Source of the DNA: Plantago ovata
Taxonomy: Eukaryota > Streptophyta > Magnoliopsida > Lamiales > Plantaginaceae
Length of the DNA: 64,000 bases
Assembly (NCBI GenBank): GCA_028274465.1
Contig: CM051456.1
Location: 76,122,753 to 76,186,752 of the forward strand
Reading direction: 5' to 3'
The stretch's first letter is position 1, and each line of letters opens with the position of its first letter. A program made the position numbers and the translations under genes. Below, one piece after another: positions 22,552-31,952 of this stretch. The notes beneath the pieces were generated by a model that did no database searches, had not been told where the DNA came from, and was given only the letters and a program-made list of their open reading frames with translations.

Positions 22552-23874
22552 CTAGGAGAAGGGGTCGTAGGGGGTGTTAGGAAAGGCACTCCCACTACCA
22601 CCGGTCTGATCATAGAAAGGACACCCCGAAATTCGGCGAGCTAGGGCATCATGGCGGTTCATCATCTCCTCTTGGTGGGCTCTCCAACGCCTAGTGTCCT
22701 CTGCTCGAGCGGCTTCCCAACGCTGATCTACACGCCCTTGGTAATCATCCCAACGCTGCTCCTCCATCACACGGAAGTCCTCCCACCTCTTGACTTCACG
22801 CTCCTCAAATCCCCGGAATTGCTCGGTAAGCCGGGTCGACTGAGCCTCCAACATGGTGGTTTGGAAGTTTCCAAACTGATCGACCAAGATCCGGTTGAAC
22901 TCCGAGAAGTTGAAGCTTCCTTGTCCGGCCGTAGGTGGAGGTGGAGGAGGTGTCACATGGCGCGTAACTCTTGGTTGCATGGGTTCTCCTTGCTGAGTGC
23001 ACCAAGTCCCGTACATCTCATTGTACGTATCAATGTTGATGGATTTCTTCGGCTTCTTGTCCAGTACGAGGTTGGGAACTCCGACCTCCTTGCACATGCC
23101 CGTGATTAAGTTACCAAAGGCAAGCTTCCGGTTTGCATTACGGCGGCGTTTGAATTCCTCGAAGATGACGATGCCAGGAGAGAGAGGCAAATCATGCAAG
23201 AGGGCATAGACTAAGACTCCGTAATAGGACTGAACCTCGGAATCATGTGTGCTAGGAATCAGATTGGCTTGAACGAACTTCAACATCATCCTTGCCTCGA
23301 AGGTGAGATCGTTGTGGCGCAAAATCCGGGGTGGTTCATCAGGAAATTCAAAATCTTCCACGGTAATGCCATTCAGTACCTCCATGGGGTAATGATCAGA
23401 CTCCCGGTCGTAGACATAGAGCTCCGCGGGATCAAATCTCTCGTTGGATGCAGGCTGGCGGTTTGGATCACGCGCCAGTGGCCTATCCAATCGCATAATG
23501 AAGCTAGTGATGCTCAAAGGAGTAAACTCGACCCCAACACCGCGGACGGGAACCTCACCGGTCCGTTCATTGTAGTCCGTGAAGGCAATGTAGAAGTCCT
23601 CCACTACTGCTTGGTCCCAATTTGGCATGACCTCGCCATAGTACTTCCACCCTCGCTCAGTAATGAGCTTGTTGAGCTCTCTGGCAGCATCCAACTCGCT
23701 CTCACCAGCCGTGAAGCGAATGCTCCTCTCAGAAATGCACGTGTGCTTGTGGGCATGGAAACTCGCTTCGAATTGCCTTGCCCTCCCCGATTGGCGATAC
23801 TCGCCGGGTGTGGCCGTTTGTTGGGCACTCGAGGTCCCTTCTCCCCTTGATCTCTTGGTTCTTCTTGATGCCAT
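22552..23874 (-). CDS. ORF2 of element C, putative plant-transposon-protein type
   Basis: A 440-residue ORF from MASRRTKRSRG; the open frame extends 27 codons upstream, but this Met is followed by a basic start typical of such proteins. It has a basic N-terminus (possible nuclear signal), then residues about 72-125 with RGWKYY, an Asp/Glu-Phe-Tyr motif and VRGVGVEF. That pattern resembles the plant domain annotated as putative plant transposon protein (PF20167-like; from memory, not searched). A Pro run at about 310-318 is followed by four consecutive 11-residue units beginning with Arg/Lys-Trp, predicted to be helical. No reverse transcriptase, protease or membrane segment is seen. Function is unknown. 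It follows gag-protease by about 1 kb and would need its own promoter, splicing or reinitiation. Confidence 0.8.
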   Translation of the reverse strand: MASRRTKRSRGEGTSSAQQTATPGEYRQSGRARQFEASFHAHKHTCISERSIRFTAGESELDAARELNKLITERGWKYYGEVMPNWDQAVVEDFYIAFTDYNERTGEVPVRGVGVEFTPLSITSFIMRLDRPLARDPNRQPASNERFDPAELYVYDRESDHYPMEVLNGITVEDFEFPDEPPRILRHNDLTFEARMMLKFVQANLIPSTHDSEVQSYYGVLVYALLHDLPLSPGIVIFEEFKRRRNANRKLAFGNLITGMCKEVGVPNLVLDKKPKKSINIDTYNEMYGTWCTQQGEPMQPRVTRHVTPPPPPPTAGQGSFNFSEFNRILVDQFGNFQTTMLEAQSTRLTEQFRGFEEREVKRWEDFRVMEEQRWDDYQGRVDQRWEAARAEDTRRWRAHQEEMMNRHDALARRISGCPFYDQTGGSGSAFPNTPYDPFS

Positions 23875-24823
23875 TGTACCTAGAATAATCTTATTAGATA
23901 ACTTCAAGGGACAATGAGACTTTGACTTGACTCCTAGACTCCAATACTCACTCAAGTAATCTCATGGTGAGTTTGAGGGCTTGCTAAAGTTCATATGAAG
24001 AAATCGAGAAGCTTTAACACTTCGTTACGATACATCCATACGAATCTAAACCAAGCAAACAAACTCGCCAATTGAATTACCCAACCAATCCAACACATTC
24101 TCATGCAATCACAACATCACCATAATCATAACATAACTCAAATTCAAGGCTAACAATCATTAAACAATTATATAGCAAAAATTCGAGCAATAGAGTTCAT
24201 CATAAATCAAGAGGAGCAAAATTCGAATTTAGACATCACATCTAGTAAGAAACATGCTCAACAATCATCATCAAACTCTAATTCACCAATGCATAACACA
24301 ATTGAAGCTAATTAAGATAAAATCCAAAATTCAAGAAAGTTAGGGTTCATGAGAGGTACCTTTGATTCCTTGCTATGGATGCTTCAAACGTGAAATTTGA
24401 TCGGTTTAGATGATAGAGGGGGTGATGGGCTTTGTAAAATGCACAAGATTGCAAGAATTGGTGGAGAATTGAGAGAGATTGAGATTTTTGGGGTGCTAAA
24501 TCGGCAATGGAGGAAGAAAAACGAAGTGGGGGGCTTTGATACACAAGTGCCCCGCTTAGCTTTCTTAAGGAAAGCCAAGCGAAGCGCTTGGCAAGCGGTC
24601 CGCTTGGGAACTGCCAAGCGCTCCGCTTGGATTTCCAGTAAGAATGAAATTCTTACTGGAAATCCAAGCGGACCGCTTGGGCTCGCCAAGCGGTTCGCTT
24701 GGGTCCTGAAGCTCCCAAATCCATTTTTTTCGACTTTCGCTAAATTTTCACCCCAAAAACCTTGTCTAATCAACGAAACAAAATTTTAAACGTGCTTCTA
24801 ATCTATATGCAAGTACCTACAAC
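23875..24823 (-). other. Element C spacer between gag-protease and ORF2
   Basis: No gene. Positions 24550-24715 hold a third array of CCAAGCG-N3-CGCTTGG palindromes, and a larger inverted repeat lies at about 24600-24690 where a TTTCCAGTAAGAAT segment is followed by its complement. The remainder, 23880-24350, is AT-rich leader-like sequence before ORF2. Confidence 0.7.
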
Positions 24824-24841
24824 CTCGGGTTGCCTCCCGAG
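24824..24841 (-). other. Post-gag hairpin, C copy
   Basis: Stem CTCGGG/CCCGAG with loop AGGCAA, 96 nt past the gag-protease stop. Compared with Z, D and F (TCCGGG/CCCGGA), two base pairs changed on both sides and pairing is kept. Confidence 0.75.
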
Positions 24842-24936
24842 AAGCGCCTTCGTTTAAAAGTCGTTGGCTCGACTCTTCACAACTCATGCGGAATTGATTT
24901 CACCTTGGGTACTAGACTTCCCCCTCCAATTGCCTC

Positions 24937-27189
24937 TCAAAGCATCAATTCCCTGCACATCTTGACGAACATAAAGTGGACCAAAAATCCTACAAGTTCG
25001 TTAGTATCAACATAAGCACATGAATCAACAATGGCTCGCAACGTATGTTGCTTGCCATTTACCTCAAAGTGACATGTTCGGCGATACATGTCTATGACCA
25101 TACGCACTTTGTTGATGAAGGCTCTACCCAAGAGAACCACATCCTTGAGCTTAGCAGAAGATGTAGGCATAACGATGAAATTAGTCTTCACCTCTACACC
25201 GGCAACCCTCACCGCCAAGTTCTCAATCACACCCAACGGCTTTTTCATGGACCCATCCGCTAATTGCACCATGCATTTCATAGGTCTCAAGCCATACAAA
25301 CCCGACTCTTCATACACGTTCAAGGGTATAACATTCACACCTGCTCCCGTGTCTAGAGTTGCCACTATTCCGTCATTCTTCCCCAAGCCGATTTCAACAT
25401 CGAAGCTCTCTTGGATGGGCACTTCCACCATATGCACCATCTCATCCTCAGACGATGAGTTTTCTTTCACCTCTTCAACTATCGCATCAGATTGTGCAAC
25501 AACTTCCTCTTCCATAACCACCTTAGGAGTCTCGACCTCCTCACTAACCTTGCAAGTTTCAGTTATCTTGCAACTTGGCACCTCATCTCGTGCATTGTCT
25601 CTCACAACCGTGATCTCCACGGGCAAATCAGTCACCACGGTTATGGCCATAGCCTTCTCCGTGTTCCCGGGAAACTTCCCTTGCTCTCTACTAGCCCCCC
25701 GATCTATCAACTCTTGCAGCTTCTTATGGGGGTTGCTACTACTAGCCTCAAGCTTCTCAAACCGCTGATTGTTAGTAGCTTCATTACGATAGTAATGCTC
25801 CATAAACTTATTTGTCTTCAACACAAGATCGTTAAGAGAAGAGACAAGAGGTGAAGGAAGCACCCCTCCACCTTGTGGTCCCGAACTAGCAACCTGAGGT
25901 GGAGGTGTAGGATTAGAAGGCGGTGCTCCTTCATACCAATTGTTCCCATAGCTGAGACGACTTCTATCTTGATTAGGCCCATAGGCATTTTGATCCGGGT
26001 TATGAAGATAACCACGGTTGCCTTGATTCTGGTACCCACCTTGGGGTCCACGGTTTTGTGGCCTCATATTGCCATATCCTTGCCCGTAGTTCACATCTCC
26101 AACTACTTGTTCTCCCTCAGCAGCATACACTTCTTGACGGACATCGTTCGTGATATATTGCTCTCTAGCAAATTCAAAACGGCATAAATAGGCCGGGTGC
26201 CCATAGTTCTTGCACACACCACAAACTTCCGTAGAAGGAGAAGGAACGCTTTGCCTCAAAGCTTGCTTCACTTCATGGGCGAACCCATCGAAGGCATTTT
26301 GTTCTACTACTACCTTGGCCTCACCTCTTTGCTCTTTTTGGAGCACACGAGCCCTCACATTCCGGTTTTGGGAATTCCGGTACATCATGTCCAGCTTCAC
26401 TTGGGCTTCAGAAGGAAGCAACTCCCCCATACTACCTCCACAAATACTATCCACTTGAGATTGAATCTCGGGATGTAAACCATTGTAAAAGAATTGAAGA
26501 AGCTGACCTTTATCATACCCGTGATGTGGGCATCGATGATGCAACCCCATGAATCGATCATAGGCCTCGTGGAAAGGCTCATCATACCTCTGCTCGAAGG
26601 AGCTAATTTGGCTCTTCATAGCCATTGTCTTGGAAGCGGGGTAGTAACGCTCCATGAACTTATCAAAACATAGATCCCATGTTGTCAAAGACCCGGCCTC
26701 CAAAGTATTAAGCCAAGCCTTTGCACGATCACCTAGCCCCATAGAAAAGACCTTCGTGCGGAGATCATCATCCGTAACACCAGCTCCTGGTCGCCCAAGA
26801 TGGAGAACAAAATTCTCGAGCTCATTCAAGTACCCAATCACGTCCTCATTAGCCTTCCCATAGAATTTGGGAAGTTGTTGGAACATGTGATTCTTGATCT
26901 CCAAGTTCCTTGTTGTCTCATTGAGGACAATTGCTGGTTCTCTAGCCCCAACCGTAGGCTTAGTAAGTGTACGTATAGGCCGCTCCGCCATTTCACCTTC
27001 CAAGTAAACAGATTCAAGAATTGGCTCCAAAAGATAAGAAGAAGACTCTTCTCGAATATCAGAAGTGGAAGCTCTAGATGCTACTCCTTCAAACTCGAGA
27101 TTCAAATTCCTCATTCTCCTTTGAAACAAACGATCGATCTCGTCTACAAAAGGTTCAATAATAGGTCCACCCGTTTGGGTTATAGGCAT
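24937..27189 (-). CDS. Gag-protease polyprotein, element C (intact)
   Basis: An open frame of 750 residues from MPITQTGGPI, chosen because it aligns with MPHTRS of family 1; the frame runs 36 codons further upstream without similarity. The Gag domain (GDRAKAWLNTL, FDKFMERYYP, HHRCPHHG) is followed by a CX2CX4HX4C knuckle at C323, C326, H331 and C336, a Gly/Asn/Gln-rich stretch, the ELIDRGASREQGK segment shared with family 1, an acidic linker, and an aspartic protease with DTG at 613-615 and VLLG near 686-688. It has the same role as the D protein but is clearly divergent. No frame breaks. A clearly separate family from D. Confidence 0.94.
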   Translation of the reverse strand: MPITQTGGPIIEPFVDEIDRLFQRRMRNLNLEFEGVASRASTSDIREESSSYLLEPILESVYLEGEMAERPIRTLTKPTVGAREPAIVLNETTRNLEIKNHMFQQLPKFYGKANEDVIGYLNELENFVLHLGRPGAGVTDDDLRTKVFSMGLGDRAKAWLNTLEAGSLTTWDLCFDKFMERYYPASKTMAMKSQISSFEQRYDEPFHEAYDRFMGLHHRCPHHGYDKGQLLQFFYNGLHPEIQSQVDSICGGSMGELLPSEAQVKLDMMYRNSQNRNVRARVLQKEQRGEAKVVVEQNAFDGFAHEVKQALRQSVPSPSTEVCGVCKNYGHPAYLCRFEFAREQYITNDVRQEVYAAEGEQVVGDVNYGQGYGNMRPQNRGPQGGYQNQGNRGYLHNPDQNAYGPNQDRSRLSYGNNWYEGAPPSNPTPPPQVASSGPQGGGVLPSPLVSSLNDLVLKTNKFMEHYYRNEATNNQRFEKLEASSSNPHKKLQELIDRGASREQGKFPGNTEKAMAITVVTDLPVEITVVRDNARDEVPSCKITETCKVSEEVETPKVVMEEEVVAQSDAIVEEVKENSSSEDEMVHMVEVPIQESFDVEIGLGKNDGIVATLDTGAGVNVIPLNVYEESGLYGLRPMKCMVQLADGSMKKPLGVIENLAVRVAGVEVKTNFIVMPTSSAKLKDVVLLGRAFINKVRMVIDMYRRTCHFEVNGKQHTLRAIVDSCAYVDTNELVGFLVHFMFVKMCRELML

Positions 27190-27311
27190 GCACTCACCTG
27201 AAATACAAGATAGTGAGTATCTCAAGCAAAAGGAAACAAAAACAGAAATGAGACAAAGAAGAGATGTTGGCTGAAAAAACCAAAACAAAAACATCAACCA
27301 AAGGAGTTAAA

Positions 27312-27329
27312 TCCCCGGCAACAGCGCCA
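27312..27329 (-). promoter_or_regulatory. Primer-binding site (tRNA-Asp), element C
   Basis: Matches the tRNA-Asp complement with one mismatch (GCGCTG for GCGCCG), three bases from the LTR. Confidence 0.88.
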
Positions 27330-27332
27330 AAT

Positions 27333-28732
27333 TGATGATGTCGTTTTTCACCAATTAAATTTGTTTAAAAGCCTAAGAACACTTATCACTACACAAACTA
27401 GAGTGCAATGGCAATTTGTCCCCGAGTGTCGTTCTCTCGGGACCTAACGTGGCTTTGCTTGAGGTTTTTGCTAGTAATTTCAGTCAACGAGTTCAAATGT
27501 TTATAGAATCGTTTTCTTTGAACAAAGCAACGAGAAATCAGATTGTTGTAATCAAGTTTGGAAAACGGTTGGTGGTAGAAATCAAATACACATGCATGGG
27601 TTATGAATATGCTCACAAGTTCAGTGCGTAAAACCTTCGATCAAGTCTGCTAAGCAACTCGTCTAGGTAACTTTCAAGACACACATCATAAAAGACCACT
27701 ATCAATACTTTAGAGGTGCTTGTCACTAACACCATTTATCTAGCATGCTGCAAATCACTAACATACAATCCTATAGCTTTCATTGACCAAGAGTTTGTCA
27801 CTATACTCAATTCGAATATATTTTATAGGCAACTAAGAATCATATGAAGGAATTTGCAGCAAGATTGAATCACAATCTCATGTAAGCATAAACATAACCC
27901 ATAGCATGCATATTCTACATTCTACCACCAACACAAAAGATTTAGCTACCCATATTCATCAACATAGACATCAATTCATATGAATAATAATCAGAATACA
28001 TCATATCAAACTACAAGACAAGAGAGTGATACAAGTTACCACCAAAGCTGTCACTAATCGATGGAAATCACAGAAAACCTCTCCGTAGATGATTACGAAG
28101 GATGAATTCCAATCAAAATCTTGAATCCCAAGCTAAAATACAATGTAATCTGAGTTTTCTCTGAGTTTTGGGGCTTAGGAGCTCTCCAAAACGAAGCTAT
28201 AGTTCAAAAGTATTCAAAAAATGACTGAAGATCAGATCTAAGAAGGAAAATCCGAAAACGTAACCGCTGCCAAGCGGACCGCTTGGAGAGGCCAAGCGGA
28301 GCGCTTGGCAAGCGAACCGCTTTGGCCCTCCAAGCGCTTCGCTTGGCTTCTGTGCCAAAGCTCCTGAAAAATGAAGCGGAGCGCTTCACTATTCCAGGCG
28401 CTTAGCTTGGCTCCTGGGCAGATTTTTGTTTTCAAACTCAATCTTTTTGCCCTCGCACGGCCCTCGATTGCCTTGTACTCATCCTTCTCGATGCTTATTG
28501 ATGCTCAAACACTCATGAACAAGCCATGGAGATCAAGGAACTTCAACGGGGCCATTTTCTATCAAAAAGTTCGTTTTTAGCTCCAAAAATGCCATTTCGA
28601 ACCTAAGTGCCTGAAAATGCAGAAAACACAAAACGTGACACTATTCTACAAAACTAACCAAAAAAACAATGCTAAAATATAGCAAAAGAAGGTAAAAAAG
28701 ACAAGATGAACGCGTCAAAAATACGTTCATCA
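27333..28732 (-). repeat. 5' LTR of element C
   Basis: 1,400 bp, partner of 12625-14026, with the CCAAGCG palindrome array at 28268-28405. The right flank AACAC (28733-28737) is the probable target duplication and integrase of B resumes there. Confidence 0.94.
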
Positions 28733-28737
28733 AACAC

Positions 28738-31216
28738 CTCAACAAAATGGTGTTGCTGAAAGGAAGAATCGTACCCTTAAGGAATCAGCTAGAACGATGC
28801 TTGTTGACACTGAAATAAGTGAAGCTTATTGGGTTGAAGCGATTAATACCGCCTGCTATACTCAAAATAGATGTTTGATAACTAAGGAATACAACAAAAC
28901 CCCCTATGAGTTATTTGTTGGAAGACCTCCTAACATCACTCATCTAAGAGTATTTGGTTGCAAATGCTTTGTTCTTAACAATGTTAGAGATTACTTAAGA
29001 ACATTTCAACCAAAGGTAGACGAAGCGATATTTCTTGGTTACTCCTTGCATAGTAAAGCTTATAGAGTTTACAACAAAAAGGCACAAAATATCGAAGAAT
29101 CAGTGCATGTTGTATTCTATGAAAAGTCACAAGGAGTTCCTGCTGAAGAAGAAATATCAGAATGTATGAAAAAGTTACTCAAACACGAGCAAAGAACAGA
29201 ATCTGATGCTTGAAATATCAAATCAATTGAACTAAATGATGATTCTGACAATGACTCTCCTCCCCCGATCGAGTCATGACAAGATAAATATAGTTCATGA
29301 TAAAGAATTTCCAACAGAAGACGCAGTTGTTCCGGATCTTGCTGAAACTATGCAACTTCCTGTGTCTGCTGACGAGTTACCTCAAACCAGCAATGCTGAA
29401 CAAGCAGTTACTGATGAACCAATTTCAGCAGAGACACAACAAGATACCAGTAGTACTGAGCAAGTACATGTTGAAGAGTCACATGCTGAAACGCAAACTT
29501 ATCCAGATCCAAAGAGCAGAAAACCTGTTAATAAATGGATTAGAGATCATCTCTCTACGGATATGATTGATGATATTGACAAACGCCAAGTGACTAGATC
29601 CAAAGTATCTACTAATCAAGAACTTGCTGAAGAAGAAAACGTCATTGAAGTAGAAGCTTTGTTCTGTTACTTTGTTTCAGATATTGAACCCAAGACCATA
29701 GAAGAAGCTTTAAAGCATTCTGAATGGATCAAGGCAATGCAAGAAGAACTGGATCAATTTGAAAGGAACAAAGTCTGGAAACTTGTACCCCTTGTTGAAG
29801 GAAAGAAAGCAATTGGTACAAAGTGGGTGTTCAGAAACAAGCTGAGTGAGTCCGGAGAAGTAACACGGAATAAAGCACGTTTAGTTGCTCAAGGTTACTG
29901 TCAGACTGAAGGATTGGACTATGATGAGTCTTATGCACCAGTTGCATGATTGGATGCAATTAGACTTTTCTTGGCCTTTGCTGCTCATAATGACTTCATT
30001 GTTTATCAAATGGATGTTAAAAGTGCATTCCTAAATGGTGAACTTGCTGAAGAAGTCTACTTGGAACAACCCCCTGGCTTTGAACTTCCCTCAGAAACCA
30101 AGATGGTATACAAGCTTCAGAAAGTTGTATATGGTGTAAAGCAAGCACCAAGAGCTTGGTATGATACCCTAGCCAAGTTCTTGCTGGATAATGGTTTCAA
30201 GAAAGGTGAAGTTGACAAAACCTTATTTACCATGAACCATGATGGTAAAATACTCTTAGTCCAAATTTATGTGGATGACATAATATTTGGTTCTAAGGAC
30301 AAGCAACTTTCTGATGATTTTGCGAAACTCATGACAAACAAGTTTGAAATGAGTATGGTGGGTAAATTGAATTATTTCCTAGGATTGCAAGTCAAGCAAC
30401 TCAAAGATGGAATATTCATAAATCAAGCAAAGTATGGAAAGGAAATGCTCATAAAGTTCAGGATCAAAGAGGAAGAAAAAACTGAAAAGATCCCTATGAG
30501 TGTTGGTACCAAATTGGGCTATACTAAACAAGATAAGAGTGTTGATGAACACAAGTATAGGAAGCTCATTGGTTCCTTGTTCTACTTAACAGCAAGTAGA
30601 CCTGACATTGAGTATGCTGTTTGTGTGTGTGCAAGATTCCTCTGATCCAAGAGAATCACACTACAAAAAGGCACTTAAGATACTGATATATGTCAAAGGT
30701 ACAGTCAATGTTGCATTATGGTATCCAAAAGATTCTGGATTGGAATTGGCTGGTTATTCTGATGTTGATCATGGAGGATCAACTCTTGATAGAAAAAGTA
30801 CTTCTGGAACTTGTCAGTTTCTAGGTACAAGATTAATATCATGGTTCAGCAAGAAGCAAACCTGTGTTGCCAATTCATCCACTGAATCTGAATACATTGC
30901 GGCTGGTTGTTGCACAGCTCAAATCTTATGGATTCAGCAACAATTAAGAGATTATGGTATTTCTGCAAAGAAAACACCAATCTTTTGTGATAATACAAGT
31001 GTTATTGCTATCACACAAAATCCCAAGCTCCACTCAAGGACAAAGCACATTGATATTAGACATCATTTCATTAGAGATCATGTGGAAAAAGGAGACATTG
31101 AGGTTGTAAAAGTAGGTACTGATGATCAACTTTCTGACATCTTTACCAAGCCCCTACCAGATAATAAGTTCGCAATGCTAAGGTATAACCTTGGATTGAT
31201 TGAACTACCTCAATAA
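28738..31216 (+). pseudogene. pol: pol 3' part (integrase end, reverse transcriptase, RNase H), element B
   Basis: Integrase catalytic Glu (NGVAERKNRT), then a low-complexity linker, the reverse transcriptase (KWVFRNKL, MDVKSAFLNGE, QIYVDDIIFGS with the YVDD site) and a copia RNase H ending TKPLPDNKF...ELPQ. Breaks: TGA at about 29211; a 4-nt insertion at about 29270; TGA at about 29947 (Arg to stop after YAPVA); and a frameshift at about 30643 (ARF then SDPRES in another frame). That last break is also present in E. It would have copied element RNA into DNA; this copy cannot. Confidence 0.9.
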
Positions 31217-31236
31217 AAAGGGATACATTTGGTGGA

Positions 31237-31602
31237 TTGCTGAAACAGGCAATCAGCAAGCCAATGTTTGCTTACATATATTATTTATAAAGTTCCTTCC
31301 ACTGATTTCTCTAAAAGAAATGACTGTACACTATATGTTTGCTGAAACAGGCATTCAGCAAGTAATTCCTTCAAACCTGGTATTTGTTAGGAAACTTTAT
31401 CACTTGCTCAGACGGGTACTCAGTAATGAAAAACTTTAAAGATTGCTGAAACTGGCATTCAAACAATCAAAGATACTGAAACAGGTATTCAAGTATCAAA
31501 AGAAAAATCTGAGATGGGAACTCAGCAAAGAGCAAGAATACTTCTCAGATTTTACCTAAGGATATCTCAAAATGAAAAGAATTTGCTGAGACGGGAACTC
31601 AG
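31237..31602 (+). other. Post-pol stem-loop array, element B
   Basis: Seven consecutive imperfect hairpins with a seven-base loop of consensus ACRGGNA. Positions: 31237-31259, 31339-31361 (8-bp perfect stem TTGCTGAA/TTCAGCAA), 31404-31426, 31441-31468, 31472-31497, 31509-31525 and 31586-31602. Stems change on both sides between units (TGAA/TTCA, TGAG/CTCA, GATTG/CAATC, GATAC/GTATC). E carries the same array. Function unknown. Confidence 0.75.
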
Positions 31603-31633
31603 AAATATCTTTTAAGAAATATGAGATATTTTA

Positions 31634-31644
31634 TTAAGGGGGAA
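31634..31644 (+). promoter_or_regulatory. Internal PPT-like site, element B
   Basis: TTAAGGGGGAA directly after the hairpin array, close to the core of the true polypurine tract of E (AAAAAGGGGGAAA). E has it at 50811-50821. Confidence 0.5.
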
Positions 31645-31952
31645 TTTTCAGCAAATACAAGGCTTGTTATTTGAAAAGGTAAGTGCTAAAGTCAGATTGA
31701 ATAAAATCGCTGAAAAGATTCTTATTTACTTCAGCAAGAAATTAGCGTTGGAGTAAAAGAGATCAAATCCCGTGAATCAAGGTAAAATAAATTTGTGACG
31801 TTAATCATGGCACAGATAAACTCTTTGTTAATCATGACATGAAATACAATCGTGGCCATTGATTTTAAAGCAGTTTCTGAACCAACTGTTGATATTACAA
31901 AGACAAAGTATGCTCTGACGGTTTTTGTTAGTGGTCCACTACGCATTTAATG

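Larger units (their letters stand above)
12625..28732 (-). mobile_element. Element C: gag-protease retrotransposon with extra ORF (family 2)
   Basis: Two LTRs of 1,402 and 1,400 bp with TGATGATG...TTCATCA ends (about 2 percent different by eye) bound a minus-strand element. It carries a tRNA-Asp primer site (one mismatch), gag-protease (24937-27189), a second ORF (22552-23874) and a 3' noncoding domain ending in a polypurine tract (14027-14040). It has no reverse transcriptase, RNase H or integrase. It sits in integrase of B with target duplication GACAC/AACAC. Element D interrupts its 3' domain at 15603-22029; without D it is about 9.7 kb. Confidence 0.93.
28738..31952 (+). mobile_element. 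Element B, right part
   Basis: It continues B pol from the integrase NGVAERKNRT motif to the end of RNase H (31216), then the post-pol hairpin array and an internal PPT-like site. It is cut at 31952 by the 5' LTR of E, which stands in the spacer that in E lies at about 51054. TAATG (31948-31952) would be the left target duplication of E; the right copy is outside the window. Confidence 0.88.

Noticed and set aside
22035-24936. A host gene between the elements
   Set aside because: All of this sequence lies inside C, between its LTRs and target duplication. ORF2 is element-borne and no introns or host-like exons were recognised.
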